The position numbers and the translations under genes were made by a program. A DNA stretch of 64,000 bases from NCBI GenBank assembly GCA_944381935.1, contig CALWMN010000012.1:1-64000 (forward strand), read 5' to 3'. The stretch comes from an uncultured Mediterraneibacter sp. GTDB taxonomy: Bacteria; Bacillota; Clostridia; Lachnospirales; Lachnospiraceae. The notes beneath the pieces are model-generated. The model was not told where the DNA came from. It ran no database searches and saw nothing but the letters and a program-made list of their open reading frames with translations. Positions 49,841 to 58,148 of this stretch are shown here, piece by piece (the first letter of the stretch is position 1; the number at the start of each line of letters is the position of its first letter).

Positions 49841-50719
49841 TCAATACCTCTTTCTTTCCTGCAGTTCACGGTATATTTCCGTATAATTTTCATACCGCGT
49901 CCGGCTGATCTCTCCCTTTTCCGCCGCATCCTTTACCGCACATCCCGGCTCATGGATATGGCAGCAGCCGGAGAAACGGCATTTTCCCTCACAAGGCCGG
50001 AACTCAGGGAAATATTCCTTTAGTTCTTCCTTTTCAAAATCATTGACATACAGAGAGCTGAAGCCTGGTGTATCCATAATATAGGAGCCTTCCCCGATCA
50101 CGATCAGCTCTGAGTGACGTGTCGTATGCTTTCCTCTTGATATCTTCCGGCTGATGCTGCCCGTCTCCATCTTCACCCTGGACTGGAGGAGGTTGATCAG
50201 CGACGACTTCCCCACCCCGGAGGGTCCCGCGACCGCAGTTGTCTTGCCCCGCAGCATACCTCTTAACACCTCGATGTTCTCCTTCTCTTTTGCACTTGTA
50301 AAGACCATCGGATACCCGCATCCCCGGTATGCCTCTTTCAGTCCGTTTATTCTCGGTTCGTCCGCCGCATCTGTTTTATTAAAGCAGAGGACTGCCGGGA
50401 TATCCTTCCTCTCCATTGTGACGAGGAACCGGTCCAGGAGGTTTAAGTGCGGTTCCGGCTCCGCTGCCGCAAAGACGACAAGCGCCTGGTCGATATTCGC
50501 AACAGAAGGACGGACCAGTTCGTTTCTTCTCGGGAATATCTCCGTGATATTCCCCTCCATGCCCTTCTGGTCCAGCACCTCTATCCTGGCGTCATCCCCT
50601 ACGAGAGGTTTCACTCCCTGTTTCCTGAAAATTCCTTTTGCCTTACATTCATAAACACCGGATTCTACCACGTAAACGTAGTAGAATCCGGCGATTCCTT
50701 TTATAATTTTTCCCTGCAT
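49841..50719 (-). CDS. rsgA: Ribosome small subunit GTPase RsgA
   Basis: A 292-residue circularly permuted GTPase that matures the 30S subunit. An N-terminal OB fold precedes the permuted G motifs: NKTD (G4) comes before GPSGVGKSSLIN (G1), then DTPGFSS (G3). The C-terminal zinc site has CRFSGCCHIHEPGC with the usual Cys-Cys-His-Cys pattern. It follows prkC by 27 bases; RsgA is a known PrkC substrate in Bacillus, so the linkage is meaningful. Confidence 0.96.
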   Translation of the reverse strand: MQGKIIKGIAGFYYVYVVESGVYECKAKGIFRKQGVKPLVGDDARIEVLDQKGMEGNITEIFPRRNELVRPSVANIDQALVVFAAAEPEPHLNLLDRFLVTMERKDIPAVLCFNKTDAADEPRINGLKEAYRGCGYPMVFTSAKEKENIEVLRGMLRGKTTAVAGPSGVGKSSLINLLQSRVKMETGSISRKISRGKHTTRHSELIVIGEGSYIMDTPGFSSLYVNDFEKEELKEYFPEFRPCEGKCRFSGCCHIHEPGCAVKDAAEKGEISRTRYENYTEIYRELQERKRY

Positions 50720-50746
50720 ATATCTGTAACTGCTATCCTGTGCGCA

Positions 50747-52780
50747 TCACTGTGCCGCATCTGGGTTCTCACCTTCCGGATTTTCTTCCGATCCATCCTG
50801 GTCTCCTGTCTCCTCCGGACCTGTGCTCACCCAGAACTCTACTGTCGTCCCTTCCTCAACCTGCGTGCCGCTGCTGACCGACTGATAGAACACCTGCCCA
50901 TAAGGGCGCTCGTTTGGTTCTTCCCCGGCAAAGGAAGCCGTCAGCCCTGCCTGCTGCAGCGTCTTTTCCGCAGTATTTCTGTCCATCCCGCTAATATCGG
51001 GAACCGTCACGACGCTGATCTGTGACCCCCGGCTCACAACATAGCCGACTGACGTACCCTTTGACACTTCTTTCCCGGCCTCCACATCCTGCGAGATGAC
51101 AAATCCGGCTTCCACACTGTCACTGTACTCTTCCCTTGAGTTCCCTGTCAGTCCGGCATTGGACAGCGCTGCCTCCGCATCCGATGCGCTCCTTCCTGCC
51201 AGGTCCGGCACTGTCGCCGGCTCCGAGCCAAGGCTGACCACGATCGTGACGGTACTCTCCTCGTCTACCTGCGCTCCTTCAGCCGGGTTGCAGGAGATCA
51301 CATGGCCTTCTTCCACGTCGTCACTGTACTCCGAATTTTTTGCCACCTTCAGATTCGCTTCTGCCAGGGCCTTCTCCGCATCCGCTTCTGCCATTCCGAC
51401 GACCTTCGGAACCGTCGTGGTCTTGGCTTCCTCTCCGCTGCTGAGCGTCACGTAAATGGTCGTATGGGCGTCAACCTTTTCTCCGGCCGCAGGGTCATGG
51501 CTGACGATCTCTCCCTCAGCATATTCATTCGAGGCGACTCTCTCGTTCTCCACCTTCAGTCCCAGGCTGAGGTCGCTCAATTTTTCTCTTGCCTCGTCCT
51601 CCGTCATTCCTCTGAGGTCAGGCACCTCCACCTGCTCATCATCCGTGGACTGGCTTAACCCCGGACCGCTGAACACACCGACTGCGTTTCCTACCAGGAA
51701 GAGGATAAGCAGAGCAATAATCACCGCAGCCACAATCATAAGGATGCGCATGATCTTCTTCGTGTCTCTGTTTACACCCCTGCTTTTCCTTCGTCCGTCC
51801 TCGTCATCATCATAGTCGTCATCATCATAATCATCGTCATAATCGTCGTCGTATTCATCCTCGTCATCATAGTCTTTCTCGTTAAGCCTATCCAACTCAT
51901 CCGTGGACATAACGACAGTGCGGTCCGAATCCGTTCCGGCTATGACGAAATCGCCGTCCGGGTCTACAAGGGACCTCTTCAGGTCAAGAATCAGGGATTC
52001 ACAGTCATGATATCTGTTCTCCGGGTTCTTCTGCGTACATTTCATGATGATGCACTCAAGGCTGTACGGGATATCCGGCACTTCCTCCGCCGGAGACGCA
52101 ATTTCCTCCTGCAGGTGCTTCAATGCCACCGTAACCGTAGAATCCCCGTCAAAGGGCACATGCCCTGTGATCATCTCGTACATGGTAATGCCTGCGGAAT
52201 AGATATCACTCTTCTCATCCACATGCCCGCCCTTTGCCTGCTCAGGCGACGTATAGTGGACGGACCCCATCACGCTGGTGCTGATCGTCTGAGTGGACGT
52301 GGTCGCCCGCGCGATACCGAAATCCGTTACTTTTACTTTTCCTTCTTTTGAAATAATGATATTTTGCGGTTTGATATCACGATGGATGATATGCCGGTTA
52401 TGAGCTGCCTGGATTCCCGTCACCATCTGTATTGAGATGCTGATCGTCTCCTTCGCTGAAAGTTTCCCTTTCTTCTCGATATAGTCTTTCAGCGTGATCC
52501 CTTCCACCAGTTCCATAACCATATAATACAGTCCCCGGTCCTGGCCTACGTCGTAGACATTCACCACATTCGGATGCATCAGGCCTGCCGCTGCCTGCGC
52601 CTCGCTCAAAAACTTCTGGATGAATACCTCGTCCGAACGGTAATCACTTTTCAGCACTTTTATCGCCACATACCGGTTCAGCTTATGGTCCTTCCCTTTG
52701 TAGACATCCGCCATGCCCCCTGAACCGATACGTCCCAGTATCTCATATCGTTTCCCTAAAAATACACCTTCTTTGATCAT
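50747..52780 (-). CDS. prkC: PASTA-domain Ser/Thr protein kinase
   Basis: A 677-residue membrane kinase sensing muropeptides or lipid II and controlling growth and dormancy. The kinase domain (about residues 10-270) has GSGGMADVY, AIKVL, HRDIKPQNI and DFGIA, all intact. A very acidic juxtamembrane segment of repeated Asp/Tyr (about 302-328) precedes the transmembrane helix (about 346-368, MIVAAVIIALLILFLV) and four external PASTA repeats opening VPDLRG, VPKVVG, VPDLAG and VPDISG. It overlaps prpC by 4 bases, the classical phosphatase-kinase pairing. Confidence 0.96.
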   Translation of the reverse strand: MIKEGVFLGKRYEILGRIGSGGMADVYKGKDHKLNRYVAIKVLKSDYRSDEVFIQKFLSEAQAAAGLMHPNVVNVYDVGQDRGLYYMVMELVEGITLKDYIEKKGKLSAKETISISIQMVTGIQAAHNRHIIHRDIKPQNIIISKEGKVKVTDFGIARATTSTQTISTSVMGSVHYTSPEQAKGGHVDEKSDIYSAGITMYEMITGHVPFDGDSTVTVALKHLQEEIASPAEEVPDIPYSLECIIMKCTQKNPENRYHDCESLILDLKRSLVDPDGDFVIAGTDSDRTVVMSTDELDRLNEKDYDDEDEYDDDYDDDYDDDDYDDDEDGRRKSRGVNRDTKKIMRILMIVAAVIIALLILFLVGNAVGVFSGPGLSQSTDDEQVEVPDLRGMTEDEAREKLSDLSLGLKVENERVASNEYAEGEIVSHDPAAGEKVDAHTTIYVTLSSGEEAKTTTVPKVVGMAEADAEKALAEANLKVAKNSEYSDDVEEGHVISCNPAEGAQVDEESTVTIVVSLGSEPATVPDLAGRSASDAEAALSNAGLTGNSREEYSDSVEAGFVISQDVEAGKEVSKGTSVGYVVSRGSQISVVTVPDISGMDRNTAEKTLQQAGLTASFAGEEPNERPYGQVFYQSVSSGTQVEEGTTVEFWVSTGPEETGDQDGSEENPEGENPDAAQ

Positions 52781-53517
52781 ACACTCACCTCATCTGCAAA
52801 TGGCTCCACCAGCACTACCCCTATATTATCCGTGCCGCCGTTTTCTTTTGCCGCCTCGACAAGAGACTGTGCGGATTCCACAATATCCCTGCCTCCCTGT
52901 ACAATATGGAAGATCTCTTCGTCCTCCACCATATTGCTCAGACCGTCCGTACACATCAGAATGATGTCTCCCCGTTTCAGACGGTGCTCATAAAAATCTA
53001 CATCCACATCGGCTTTCGCGCCGATCGCCCTCGTAATGATATTCTTGTCAGGATGATGCTTCGCCTCCTCCGGCTTGATGCCTCCTAAGCGAACCATCTC
53101 TTCCACAAGAGAATGGTCCTTCGTAAGCTGCTGGATTCCCTGGTTGATCAGATACAGACGGCTGTCTCCCACATTTGCAAAATACATCATCTGATGGACG
53201 ACGGTCGCCGCAACGATGGTGGTTCCCATTCCTTTCAGGTGAGCGTCCCCGGATGCTTCCCTGATGATCTCGCGGTTCGCAACCTTAATCGCATTGACAA
53301 GCGCCTTCTCAATGTCCTCTCCTTTGCTCTTCCCCAGTTCTCTTTTGAGCACTTCCACCGTATACTTGGAGGCGTAATCGCCTGCCTGATGACCTCCCAT
53401 GCCATCCGCCACCACAAAGAGATTGCGGAGAATACCCAGCGGCCTGTCCGTTACATAGACATAATCCTGATTCACTTGTCGTACCATTCCAACGTCTGTA
53501 ATTGAAAATGTCTTCAT
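52777..53517 (-). CDS. prpC: PP2C-type Ser/Thr phosphatase (PrpC/Stp1)
   Basis: A 246-residue metal-dependent phosphatase opposing PrkC. Motifs: VRQVNQDY near the N terminus, VVADGMGGHQAGD with the metal-binding Asp, ANVGDSRLYL, TRAIG and CTDGLSNMV plus GGTDNIGVV. The ATG at 53517 is supported by AAGGAG; an in-frame upstream start (53583) would overlap rlmN. Its stop overlaps the prkC start. Confidence 0.96.
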   Translation of the reverse strand: MKTFSITDVGMVRQVNQDYVYVTDRPLGILRNLFVVADGMGGHQAGDYASKYTVEVLKRELGKSKGEDIEKALVNAIKVANREIIREASGDAHLKGMGTTIVAATVVHQMMYFANVGDSRLYLINQGIQQLTKDHSLVEEMVRLGGIKPEEAKHHPDKNIITRAIGAKADVDVDFYEHRLKRGDIILMCTDGLSNMVEDEEIFHIVQGGRDIVESAQSLVEAAKENGGTDNIGVVLVEPFADEVSV

Positions 53518-53527
53518 CTTCTTCTCC

Positions 53528-54568
53528 TTATTCTCCGTCCGTTTCCACATACCGGCGTCTAAGCTGGCCACAGGCTCCGTCAATATCTGAACCCATTTCC
53601 CTTCTTATAGTAACATTTATTCCGCTTTTTTCAAGTTTATTTTTGAAATTCACGGCATTTTCCCTGCTCGGGCGGACAAAATCACGTTCCTTCACAGGAT
53701 TTACCGGGATCAGATTCAGATGGCAGTTCCTGTGCCTTAAAAGCTTCTCCAGCTCACGTGCATCTTCCTGCGTATCGTTCACCCCATGTACAAGGCTGTA
53801 CTCAAACGTCACCCTTCTCCCGGTTTTCTTAAAATAGTCATCGCAGGCGGACAATACTTCCGAAAGATCGTATTTATCTGCCACGGGCATAAGCCTCCTG
53901 CGCTTTTCCTGTGTGGCGCCGTGGAGGGAAAGCGCCAGTGTGATCTGGAGCTTTTCCTCCGCCAGCTCCCTGATCTTCGGCGCGATCCCGCAGGTGGATA
54001 CCGTCACGTTTCTCTGGCTGATGTGAAGCCCGTGCTCATCTGTCAGGATATGGACAAAGTCCAGGAAATTCTCATAGTTGTCAAGGGGTTCTCCCGTTCC
54101 CATCACAACCACATTCGACACCCGTTCCCCCGTGATCTTCTGGATCTGGTAAACCTGCCTGAGCATCTCGGATGCGGACAGGTTCCTTTTCAGCCCTCCG
54201 ATCGCGGAAGCGCAGAACGCGCATCCCATCCTGCACCCTGCCTGGGATGAGATACAGACAGAACAGCCGTGCTTATAACGCATGAACACGCTCTCCACCA
54301 TATTCCCGTCCCAGAGCCGGAACAGAAATTTATTTGTACCGTCCAGCTTTGAGATCTGGCGTTCCTCCATTGTGACAGGAAGGATCTCATATTCCCGGTC
54401 CAGTTTTTCCCGGAGGCTTTTCGGAAGATTGGTCATCCCGGAAAAATCATCTGCGAGCCTGACATGGAGCCAGCCGTAGATCTGCTTTGCCCGGAACGGC
54501 TTTTCTCCTGCGCTTTCGATGTCGTTTTTTAATTCCTCATACCGCAGGGCACAAATATCCTTTTTCAT
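53528..54568 (-). CDS. rlmN: 23S rRNA (adenine2503-C2) methyltransferase
   Basis: A 346-residue radical SAM enzyme methylating C2 of A2503 in 23S rRNA and A37 in some tRNAs. The 4Fe-4S motif CRMGCAFC (CxxxCxxC, about residues 107-114), SSQAG, MGTGEPLDN for SAM and a C-terminal Cys in DIDGACGQL (the resolving/methyl Cys) are present. The start overlaps the rsmB stop by 4 bases (ATGA). Confidence 0.97.
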   Translation of the reverse strand: MKKDICALRYEELKNDIESAGEKPFRAKQIYGWLHVRLADDFSGMTNLPKSLREKLDREYEILPVTMEERQISKLDGTNKFLFRLWDGNMVESVFMRYKHGCSVCISSQAGCRMGCAFCASAIGGLKRNLSASEMLRQVYQIQKITGERVSNVVVMGTGEPLDNYENFLDFVHILTDEHGLHISQRNVTVSTCGIAPKIRELAEEKLQITLALSLHGATQEKRRRLMPVADKYDLSEVLSACDDYFKKTGRRVTFEYSLVHGVNDTQEDARELEKLLRHRNCHLNLIPVNPVKERDFVRPSRENAVNFKNKLEKSGINVTIRREMGSDIDGACGQLRRRYVETDGE

Positions 54569-55944
54569 TCTGTCTCCTGTTTCCCTGCGCCGGATTCCCG
54601 TTTCCTTACCAGCCTGGCAATAAAAAAGCCGTCACTTTTATGTATGCCGGGCAGAAGCTGGAGGCTGCCGTTTTCGTCCACACTGCCCCGCAGATCCGGG
54701 CACAGCATCCCGCTTATGTCCTCCGTCTCAAACTCCGGATTCTCCTCAAGAAACCAGCGCACATTCTCTGTATTCTCTGCCGGGTTCACCGTACATGTGC
54801 TGTATAAGAGCACGCCGCCCGGCTTCACGTATTCTTTGGCACAGCTTAAAATCCGCCTCTGGAGCCTGACCAGATCTTCCATGCCCTCCGGGGACACCCT
54901 GTACTTTAGATCCGTCTTTTTCCCCAGCACTCCCAGGCCGGAGCAGGGCAGATCAGCCAGGACCACATCTGCGCAGCCGACGGACTCTCTGTCCAAAACG
55001 GCTGCGTCCATGCAGGATGTCCCGATATTTTCAAGCCCCGTCCGCAGGATGTTTTCGCGGATCAGTTCCACCTTGTACTCTGTCAGGTCCCGCGCCTCCA
55101 CATGCCCTGTCCCGCCAAGCATCTCTGCCACATGGAGCGCCTTTCCGCCGGGCGCGGCACACACATCGATGACCTGCGCGCCCTTTGGAGGGGCTGCCGC
55201 TTCCCCTGCCAGCATGGAGCTGACGTCCTGCACGACAAAAAGGCCTTCCCGGAAGCTGTCCAGGCTCTCCAGATAGTCCAATCCCGTGATTTCCAGCGCG
55301 TACGGAAGATAGGGATGGATGCGCGCCTGTACGCCCTCCTGCTCAAGTCTTCTGGCAAGATCCTGAGGACGGATACGGTTCCGGCAGCACCGGATGGTGA
55401 GGCGCTTCTCGATCTGGAAATCCTTTAGCATTGTCTCGATCACGTCCATACTGTAAGACTGCTGCCACAGCCGCACGATCCATTCCGGACAGGAATAGGT
55501 TACAGACAGACGCTTCAGAGGGTCAGAAGGATACTCCACCTTGTCCAGGTTACGCGCCGCATTTCTAAGGACACCGTTCACAAACCCTTTGAGTCCCGCG
55601 AACCCCCTGTGCACTGTAAGGTTCACCGCCTCGCTGCACACCGCCCGGTCGGGCACGCTGTCCATATACTTCAACTGGTACACTCCGCTTCTTAAGATAT
55701 TGCGGACGACCGGCTTCATCTTCCGGGTCTTTACTTTAGAGAACTGATCCAGAATGTAGTCAATCTCAATCATATGCTCCAGTGTTCCCTCTGTCACCCG
55801 GGTGATGAAGGAACGTTCCCGTTTTTCCAGGTACTGGTACTTCGCCAGCACATCCCGGAGCATGATGTGGCTGTACCTGCCGTTCTCCGTCACTTCCATG
55901 AGGATGGCGAGTACGATCTCGCGCTCATTTACCGGCTTAGTCAT
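54565..55944 (-). CDS. rsmB: 16S rRNA (cytosine967-C5) methyltransferase
   Basis: A 459-residue protein. An N-terminal NusB-like RNA-binding domain (about residues 1-140) is followed by a SAM-dependent methyltransferase with DVCAAPGGKALH, DLPCSGLGVLGK and YSTCTVNPAEN; the two Cys residues (PCSG and STC) are the release and nucleophile residues of m5C enzymes. The start overlaps the Zn-peptidase stop by 8 bases. Confidence 0.96.
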   Translation of the reverse strand: MTKPVNEREIVLAILMEVTENGRYSHIMLRDVLAKYQYLEKRERSFITRVTEGTLEHMIEIDYILDQFSKVKTRKMKPVVRNILRSGVYQLKYMDSVPDRAVCSEAVNLTVHRGFAGLKGFVNGVLRNAARNLDKVEYPSDPLKRLSVTYSCPEWIVRLWQQSYSMDVIETMLKDFQIEKRLTIRCCRNRIRPQDLARRLEQEGVQARIHPYLPYALEITGLDYLESLDSFREGLFVVQDVSSMLAGEAAAPPKGAQVIDVCAAPGGKALHVAEMLGGTGHVEARDLTEYKVELIRENILRTGLENIGTSCMDAAVLDRESVGCADVVLADLPCSGLGVLGKKTDLKYRVSPEGMEDLVRLQRRILSCAKEYVKPGGVLLYSTCTVNPAENTENVRWFLEENPEFETEDISGMLCPDLRGSVDENGSLQLLPGIHKSDGFFIARLVRKRESGAGKQETE

Positions 55945-56638
55945 TGCGTCTTCTTCCTCCTATGATCATGAGCCGAAGAAGCTGAAGGATCATGGATGCG
56001 GCGCTTGCCACATAAGTCAGCGCCGCGGCGCCTAAGACCTTTTTTACCGCCCCGATCTCATCCTGGTAGAGCATCCCTGACGATTCCAGCACTTTCACCG
56101 CCCTGCCGGATGCATTGAACTCCACGGGAAGCGTGACGATCTGGAAGAGGACGGCAGCGGAAAAAAGCAGGATCCCCAGTTCAATCAAAAGCCCTGACAT
56201 CTGGCTGTTCATCAGCAGTCCGATGAGGATCAGGGGCCATGCAAGGGTGGATCCGAAATTCGCCACCGGCACCAGCGCTCCCCTTATCCTCAGCGGCGCA
56301 TATCCCGTACTGTGCTGTACGGCATGCCCGCACTCGTGCGCTGCCACGCCGATGGCTGCCACGGAGGAAGAGTTGTAGACGGTGTCGGAAAGCCCCAGGG
56401 TCTTCTGCCTGGGATCATAGTGGTCTGTGAGATTGCCCGCAATGTGGACCACTCTCACATCATAGATCCCGTTCCTGCGCAGGATCTTCTCCGCCGCTTC
56501 CCTGCCCGTCATGCCGGAGTGGCTGCGCACCTGGGAATACCTCGCAAATACGCTCTTCACCCGCCCTGATGCCGCCAGGCAGATCACAACGCCAATCAGG
56601 ACGAGTATATACGTCCTGTCAAAATAATAATAAAACAT
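55937..56638 (-). CDS. Zinc membrane metallopeptidase (YugP-like)
   Basis: A 233-residue neutral zinc peptidase-like membrane protein. Helices near both ends and in the middle (about 8-28, 130-175, 205-225) enclose the HEXXH zinc motif in VAAHECGHAVQH. YIVLIGVVICL-type N terminus and YDPRQKTLGLSDTVYN upstream of the motif fit the YugP family, whose substrate is unknown. It lies in the translation-related operon, 8 bases overlapping rsmB, a frequent context. Confidence 0.92.
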   Translation of the reverse strand: MFYYYFDRTYILVLIGVVICLAASGRVKSVFARYSQVRSHSGMTGREAAEKILRRNGIYDVRVVHIAGNLTDHYDPRQKTLGLSDTVYNSSSVAAIGVAAHECGHAVQHSTGYAPLRIRGALVPVANFGSTLAWPLILIGLLMNSQMSGLLIELGILLFSAAVLFQIVTLPVEFNASGRAVKVLESSGMLYQDEIGAVKKVLGAAALTYVASAASMILQLLRLMIIGGRRRND

Positions 56639-56696
56639 AATCTAAACCTCCTGAGATCATATTGTTCTCACGCCTATTCCCGGACCGCGCCCGTCT

Positions 56697-57635
56697 TCAT
56701 TCTCCCGTCAGCACAGTCCCCGTCTCAAGCGCATAACCCCTCAGAAAAGCACCTGCCTCCATTCTCTTTTTTCCCGGAATCTGCAGTTCATATACACAGA
56801 GAATCCCCTCCCCTGTCTGTACGTCAAAGGAGTCCTTCCCAACTGCAGTGACCGTCCCCGGCGCTTCCTTTTTCTCTGTTTCCTTTTTAACCCCTGCTTT
56901 CCAGATCTTCATGACTTTCCCGTTCCAGTGGGTGTATGCGCTGGGCCAGGAATTGAGCCCCCTGACGAGCCTCTCGATCTTGACCGCCGAATCGTTCCAG
57001 CCTATGTTCCCCATCTTTTTATCCAGCATCCTCGCATAAGCCGTAGGGCTCTCTCCCTGCTTTTCAAATACAGCGGTCTTATCCTCCAGAGCTGCCAGTG
57101 TCCTGACGCACAGGGCGGCCCCTGCCCGGGCGAGCTTGTCGTGAAGGCTGTCTCCCGTCTCATCCTCCGCGATGGGTACCTCCTCCTTCATAATCATATC
57201 TCCCGTATCCAGTCCCTCGTCCATCTGCATGGTCGTAACCCCTGTCACTTCCTCCCCCTCCAGGATCGCCCACTGGATGGGCGCTGCCCCGCGGTATTTC
57301 GGGAGCAGGGACGCATGTACGTTAATGCAGCCGTACGGGGTCAGTTCCAGGATGGCTTTCGGAAGGATCTGGCCGAATGCAATGACGACAATCACATCGG
57401 CATTGTATTCTTTTAGTTTTTCCACACACTGTTCATCCCTGACTCTCTTTGGCTGAAAGACCGGAATCCCGAGACGCTGCGCCGCTTCCTTGACCGGGGT
57501 CGGCTGCATCTCCTTGCCCCGCCCCTTCGGCTTATCCGGCTGCGTCACTGCAAGGCACACATCGTGCCCGGCGTCCGCAAGTGCCTCCAGTGTGCCTACC
57601 GAGAACTCCGGCGTTCCCATAAAGATTATCCGCAT
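56697..57635 (-). CDS. fmt: Methionyl-tRNA formyltransferase
   Basis: A 312-residue enzyme that formylates initiator Met-tRNA using 10-formyl-THF. N-terminal FMGTPEFSV, the folate-site HASLLPKYRGAAPIQWAIL with the catalytic His and Asn, and MDEGLDTGDM are present, then the OB-fold C-terminal domain with NSWPSAYTHW. It starts 3 bases after def, so formylation and deformylation are cotranscribed. Confidence 0.97.
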   Translation of the reverse strand: MRIIFMGTPEFSVGTLEALADAGHDVCLAVTQPDKPKGRGKEMQPTPVKEAAQRLGIPVFQPKRVRDEQCVEKLKEYNADVIVVIAFGQILPKAILELTPYGCINVHASLLPKYRGAAPIQWAILEGEEVTGVTTMQMDEGLDTGDMIMKEEVPIAEDETGDSLHDKLARAGAALCVRTLAALEDKTAVFEKQGESPTAYARMLDKKMGNIGWNDSAVKIERLVRGLNSWPSAYTHWNGKVMKIWKAGVKKETEKKEAPGTVTAVGKDSFDVQTGEGILCVYELQIPGKKRMEAGAFLRGYALETGTVLTGE

Positions 57636-57638
57636 CTT

Positions 57639-58136
57639 TTATTCCTCCGTTTCATCAGACCCTTCTTCGTCCTCTTCATATGTTACATCGTGCAGTCCGT
57701 CCTCTGTCTTATTCACATAGAGCTCGCCGGACAAATGGTCGATTTCATGGCAGAGCGCCCGTGCCAGAAGACCTTCTCCTTCCACCTCGATGGGCTGCAT
57801 CTCCTGGTCCAGAGCCCTCACCTTTACATGCTCCGGCCGTGTCACCAGTCCCCATTTCCCCGGGACGCTTAAACATCCTTCCTCTCCGGTCTGTTCCCCG
57901 GACGACTCCGTGATCTCAGGATTGATCAGCACGATCGGTCCCTCCCCCACATCGATGACCACGATCCGCTTTAAAATTCCGACCTGGGGAGCTGCCAGCC
58001 CGACGCCGCATTTGTCATACATCGTCTCCAGCATATCCCCGATCAGGATCTTTGTCCTGAGCGTCATCCTGGTCACTTCCTTGCACTTCTTTGTCAATAT
58101 CTCGTCTCCGATTTCTCTTACCTCTCTGATTGCCAT
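57639..58136 (-). CDS. def: Peptide deformylase
   Basis: A 165-residue metalloprotease removing the formyl group from nascent proteins. The three motifs are present: [20 protein letters not shown] with a Cys ligand and CHEIDHLSG (HEXXH). The short form and EEGCLSVPG suggest the type 1 class. It ends in a very acidic tail ([12 protein letters not shown]). Located between priA and fmt. Confidence 0.96.
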   Translation of the reverse strand: MAIREVREIGDEILTKKCKEVTRMTLRTKILIGDMLETMYDKCGVGLAAPQVGILKRIVVIDVGEGPIVLINPEITESSGEQTGEEGCLSVPGKWGLVTRPEHVKVRALDQEMQPIEVEGEGLLARALCHEIDHLSGELYVNKTEDGLHDVTYEEDEEGSDETEE

Positions 58137-58148
58137 AGCTTTCTCCTT

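Noticed and set aside
52713..54250. Several plus-strand frames of 60-150 codons opposite prpC and rlmN.
   Set aside because: They are antisense to well-supported genes and have no ribosome sites or domains.
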